64,000 bases of DNA. Source: Simmondsia chinensis. Its lineage: Eukaryota; Streptophyta; Magnoliopsida; Caryophyllales; Simmondsiaceae. The stretch lies in the NCBI GenBank assembly GCA_018398585.1, contig JAGTTD010000010.1:19156005-19220004 (forward strand). Direction: 5' to 3'. The notes under the pieces are model-generated. The model did not search any database and was not told where the DNA came from. It saw only the letters and a program-made list of their open reading frames with translations. Shown piece after piece: positions 61,972 through 64,000 of the stretch (positions within the stretch are counted from its first letter, which is position 1; each line of letters opens with the position of its first letter). The position numbers and the translations under genes were made by a program.

Positions 61972-64000
61972 ATTCGAAGCTTAAGGAAAAAGAAGGGGGA
62001 AAACAGGTAAGCTTACTCTAAAAATGTGTTAGCATTCAATCCATACACAAATTACAAGAAGTAAGGAGAAGTCTAATGCTAAGGCTAAGATAACCACAAG
62101 CAAATGCAAATGATTGAGGCTATTAGAGCTTGGCGCATTGTTATTGTCGGTAGCAAAGTCACTCATCAATAATGCCCACCACAAGTTGTAGTAGCAAAAG
62201 GGTTAACTTTCAACAGTTGGACTATGTTAATGAAGGAGGGAACATCAACTTTTTCCTAATTTTTCTCTGAGGAACTAATTTAATCATTAAATAAAACATT
62301 AGGAACTATTTTAAATAAAAGAGAACAAAGGGAACAAATTTGAACAACTTATAAACAACTTGAACCAACAGCGTAAATAACTCAAAAACAAGACTAAAAC
62401 AAGCTCCGAAATGCCTCGTACCACCATATCAACATACATCACAAACTAGTGCAAGAAACTCAAAGAAACCAACAATACAAAAATAGAGAGAGAGATCAAA
62501 CTCAAAGAAGCACTTCATACTCAGTTACAACTACAACAAGAAGATCAGAGAACGCGAACATCGCAAAAGTGGTTGAATTGATAAGATCATTAATCAACTT
62601 CTCAAACTCAATGTACATATAACTTCAGTAGTTTGATTTAAAAAAAAAAAAAAAACCTTCAATAGTGGGTGATCTATTGCCCGCCACATAGCCTAGCAAC
62701 AATACAACCAAGCTTTAAGATTCCGCCGGGCGGGGGGGGGGGGGGGGTGTTTGGGGAAGCCAATTTGAAATACTCACCCCACAAGCACAAATCAACATAA
62801 AGCAAACATATCACGAAAGAAACTATTGATTTCAACACGAACTAATCAAATCACATACGGGAAGCAGCATTCCAACATTACAATTGAATCCCAACACTCT
62901 CCTTCGTATGAATTTCTTCAAACAACATATAGAAATCGAACCCAACATTACCCTGGTACCCAAATCATTTTCAATTCGGTCATCTACATATGTCATCCAG
63001 CCCTTATGAGGTGCTATTTATGTATGAATATAGAATAACACACCGATGGAAATACCTAAAAGATTTGAGCAACCAAGTACCAAAATTATAACGAGCATCA
63101 ACAATCCAAAATCTTCCACTTCTCAAAATGCCAAAATTAGTGTCCATTTTGATCCAACAAAACAGAAAGAAATATAAAAGAAAACATAATTATTTATCTA
63201 GATATATTTTATGTCTTTTATTTATTAGAATACAACGAGGGTTCTCCTTTTATTACATAAAGCAAAGCTATGCCGGTTAGCATTTTTTGATCTTTATCAA
63301 GTGTCGTATATTTGTCAGTTACTAAAAATTCTTTATTTTTTTTATAAAAAATTTATGCTTGTTAGTTTCACCAAGCGTTAGGCTCACATATGACACAGGC
63401 AATGTTCATCATAAAATCAAATAACATACAATGGAGTAATTAACTAATTTTTTATGTTAATTTCTTTTCTCTTACGACTCTTATGTAAAATTCACTAAAC
63501 TCATATATGAAGTCTTTAAAACTTCTTTTGCATTTTAATTTTCTGTTCCTAGTACTATTCTATTTAGGCCCGTATTTTCGGATATTAAAGATTAGTTTTG
63601 TAAAATGATTTATTTTCATTTTTAATTTTTGAATTTCATTCAAAATAGAAGAAAAAGCTAAAAATACAAAAATGAAATCTTAAAGAAGTTTCAAAAGTTA
63701 AATTTTAATAATTTAAAAAACCAAAAATTATAAAAAAAGAATGATTCCAAACAAGCCCTTATGTTTTACAAATTATTCGTAATTGAGGGAATCTTTTTAC
63801 CATGTTCTGCTGAATTTTGGTATAAAAAATCCAAATTTGTGTTATAAAAAACTGAGTAATTTCCATTGGCTTACACCAAACGACAATCTTTGGATTTCAC
63901 TTCGTACATTATCTCGTAAACTTATATTGATTGTTTTTTTTTAGACATTTTCATCTCCGCTAATTCACTTCAATTTTTGTGTCATTAAGATTTGTGATTT
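61972..64000. other. no gene recognised
   Basis: AT-rich. Landmarks are an A-run at about 62641-62655 and a 16-G run at 62732-62747 within CCGCCGGGCGGGG. The end (63180-64000) is very AT-rich with scattered T- and A-runs. No LTR ends, primer sites, tRNA or coding frames with family motifs were found. Confidence 0.5.

Larger units (their letters stand above)
59250..62600 (-). mobile_element. CACTA (En/Spm) element, one end
   Basis: The proposed end is CACTACTACGTAAAAGACCA at 59250, in keeping with CACTA terminal repeats. About 690 bp of subterminal repeats follow (to 59940), then on the minus strand the end of a Transposase_24-like ORF (60757-60475). Since the transposase reads towards 59250, this is the 3' end of the element. 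The other end (…TAGTG) was not found in the window up to 64000 with confidence, so the right limit is a guess. Confidence 0.5.

Noticed and set aside
62732..62747. 16-G run as a polypurine tract of another LTR element
   Set aside because: No LTR start or pol sequence lies next to it on either side.

Overview
This is nuclear DNA of a flowering plant, most likely a eudicot. The window is AT-rich and consists almost entirely of plant transposable elements, most of them Ty3/gypsy and Ty1/copia LTR retrotransposons. The copia, Athila, Tat and chromodomain lineages seen here are plant-type, and their primer-binding sites match plant tRNA-Met and tRNA-Asp. A short SINE relic at 100-265 resembles SINEs common in asterids. 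The species cannot be named from the sequence. I see no intact host gene; the density and nesting of elements suggest heterochromatin, possibly pericentromeric.

Layout. 1-4717: copia gag relic with a SINE in it, an unidentified broken ORF, and a copia pol end with LTR. 4718-14378: a block I infer to be inverted. It holds a Tat-type element (J) whose pol now reads on the minus strand and whose antisense plant-mobile-domain (PMD) ORF reads on the plus strand; a 2-kb copia LTR sits inside that ORF. 14378-20972: an Athila-like gag-protease element (H) without pol; the missing third of its left LTR lies at 4718-5206, and the two AGATT target duplications lie at 5207-5211 (reversed) and 20973-20977. 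20978-32594 and 51819-51957: remainder of J and a second Tat copy (E) that appear to share the LTR at 21215-22521. E is split by element G (23337-28224), a young non-autonomous LTR element that carries a ~900-codon ORF that is not gag-pol.

32595-51818 is a nested stack: E's 3' LTR holds D (TSD TAGAT). D's gag holds C (gag only, TSD GTTTC) and F (Athila-like, TSD GTTCA/GCTCA). F holds chromovirus A (TSD AAATA), and A's chromodomain region holds chromovirus B (TSD GATAT). All boundaries were read from LTR ends, primer-binding sites, polypurine tracts and target duplications.

51958-55593 has truncated minus-strand gags of a Tat and a tRNA-Met-primed gypsy element. 55594-59249 has no gene but three different tandem arrays (about 180 bp, 34 bp and 43 bp periods); the last has a plant telomere heptamer in most units. 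59250-about 62600 looks like a CACTA (En/Spm) element with subterminal repeats and a decayed minus-strand transposase end. 62600-64000 shows nothing recognisable.

Nearly every coding region carries stops or frameshifts, so activity from this window is unlikely, except possibly trans-mobilised G, whose two LTRs differ at only about 14 of 467 sites by eye.
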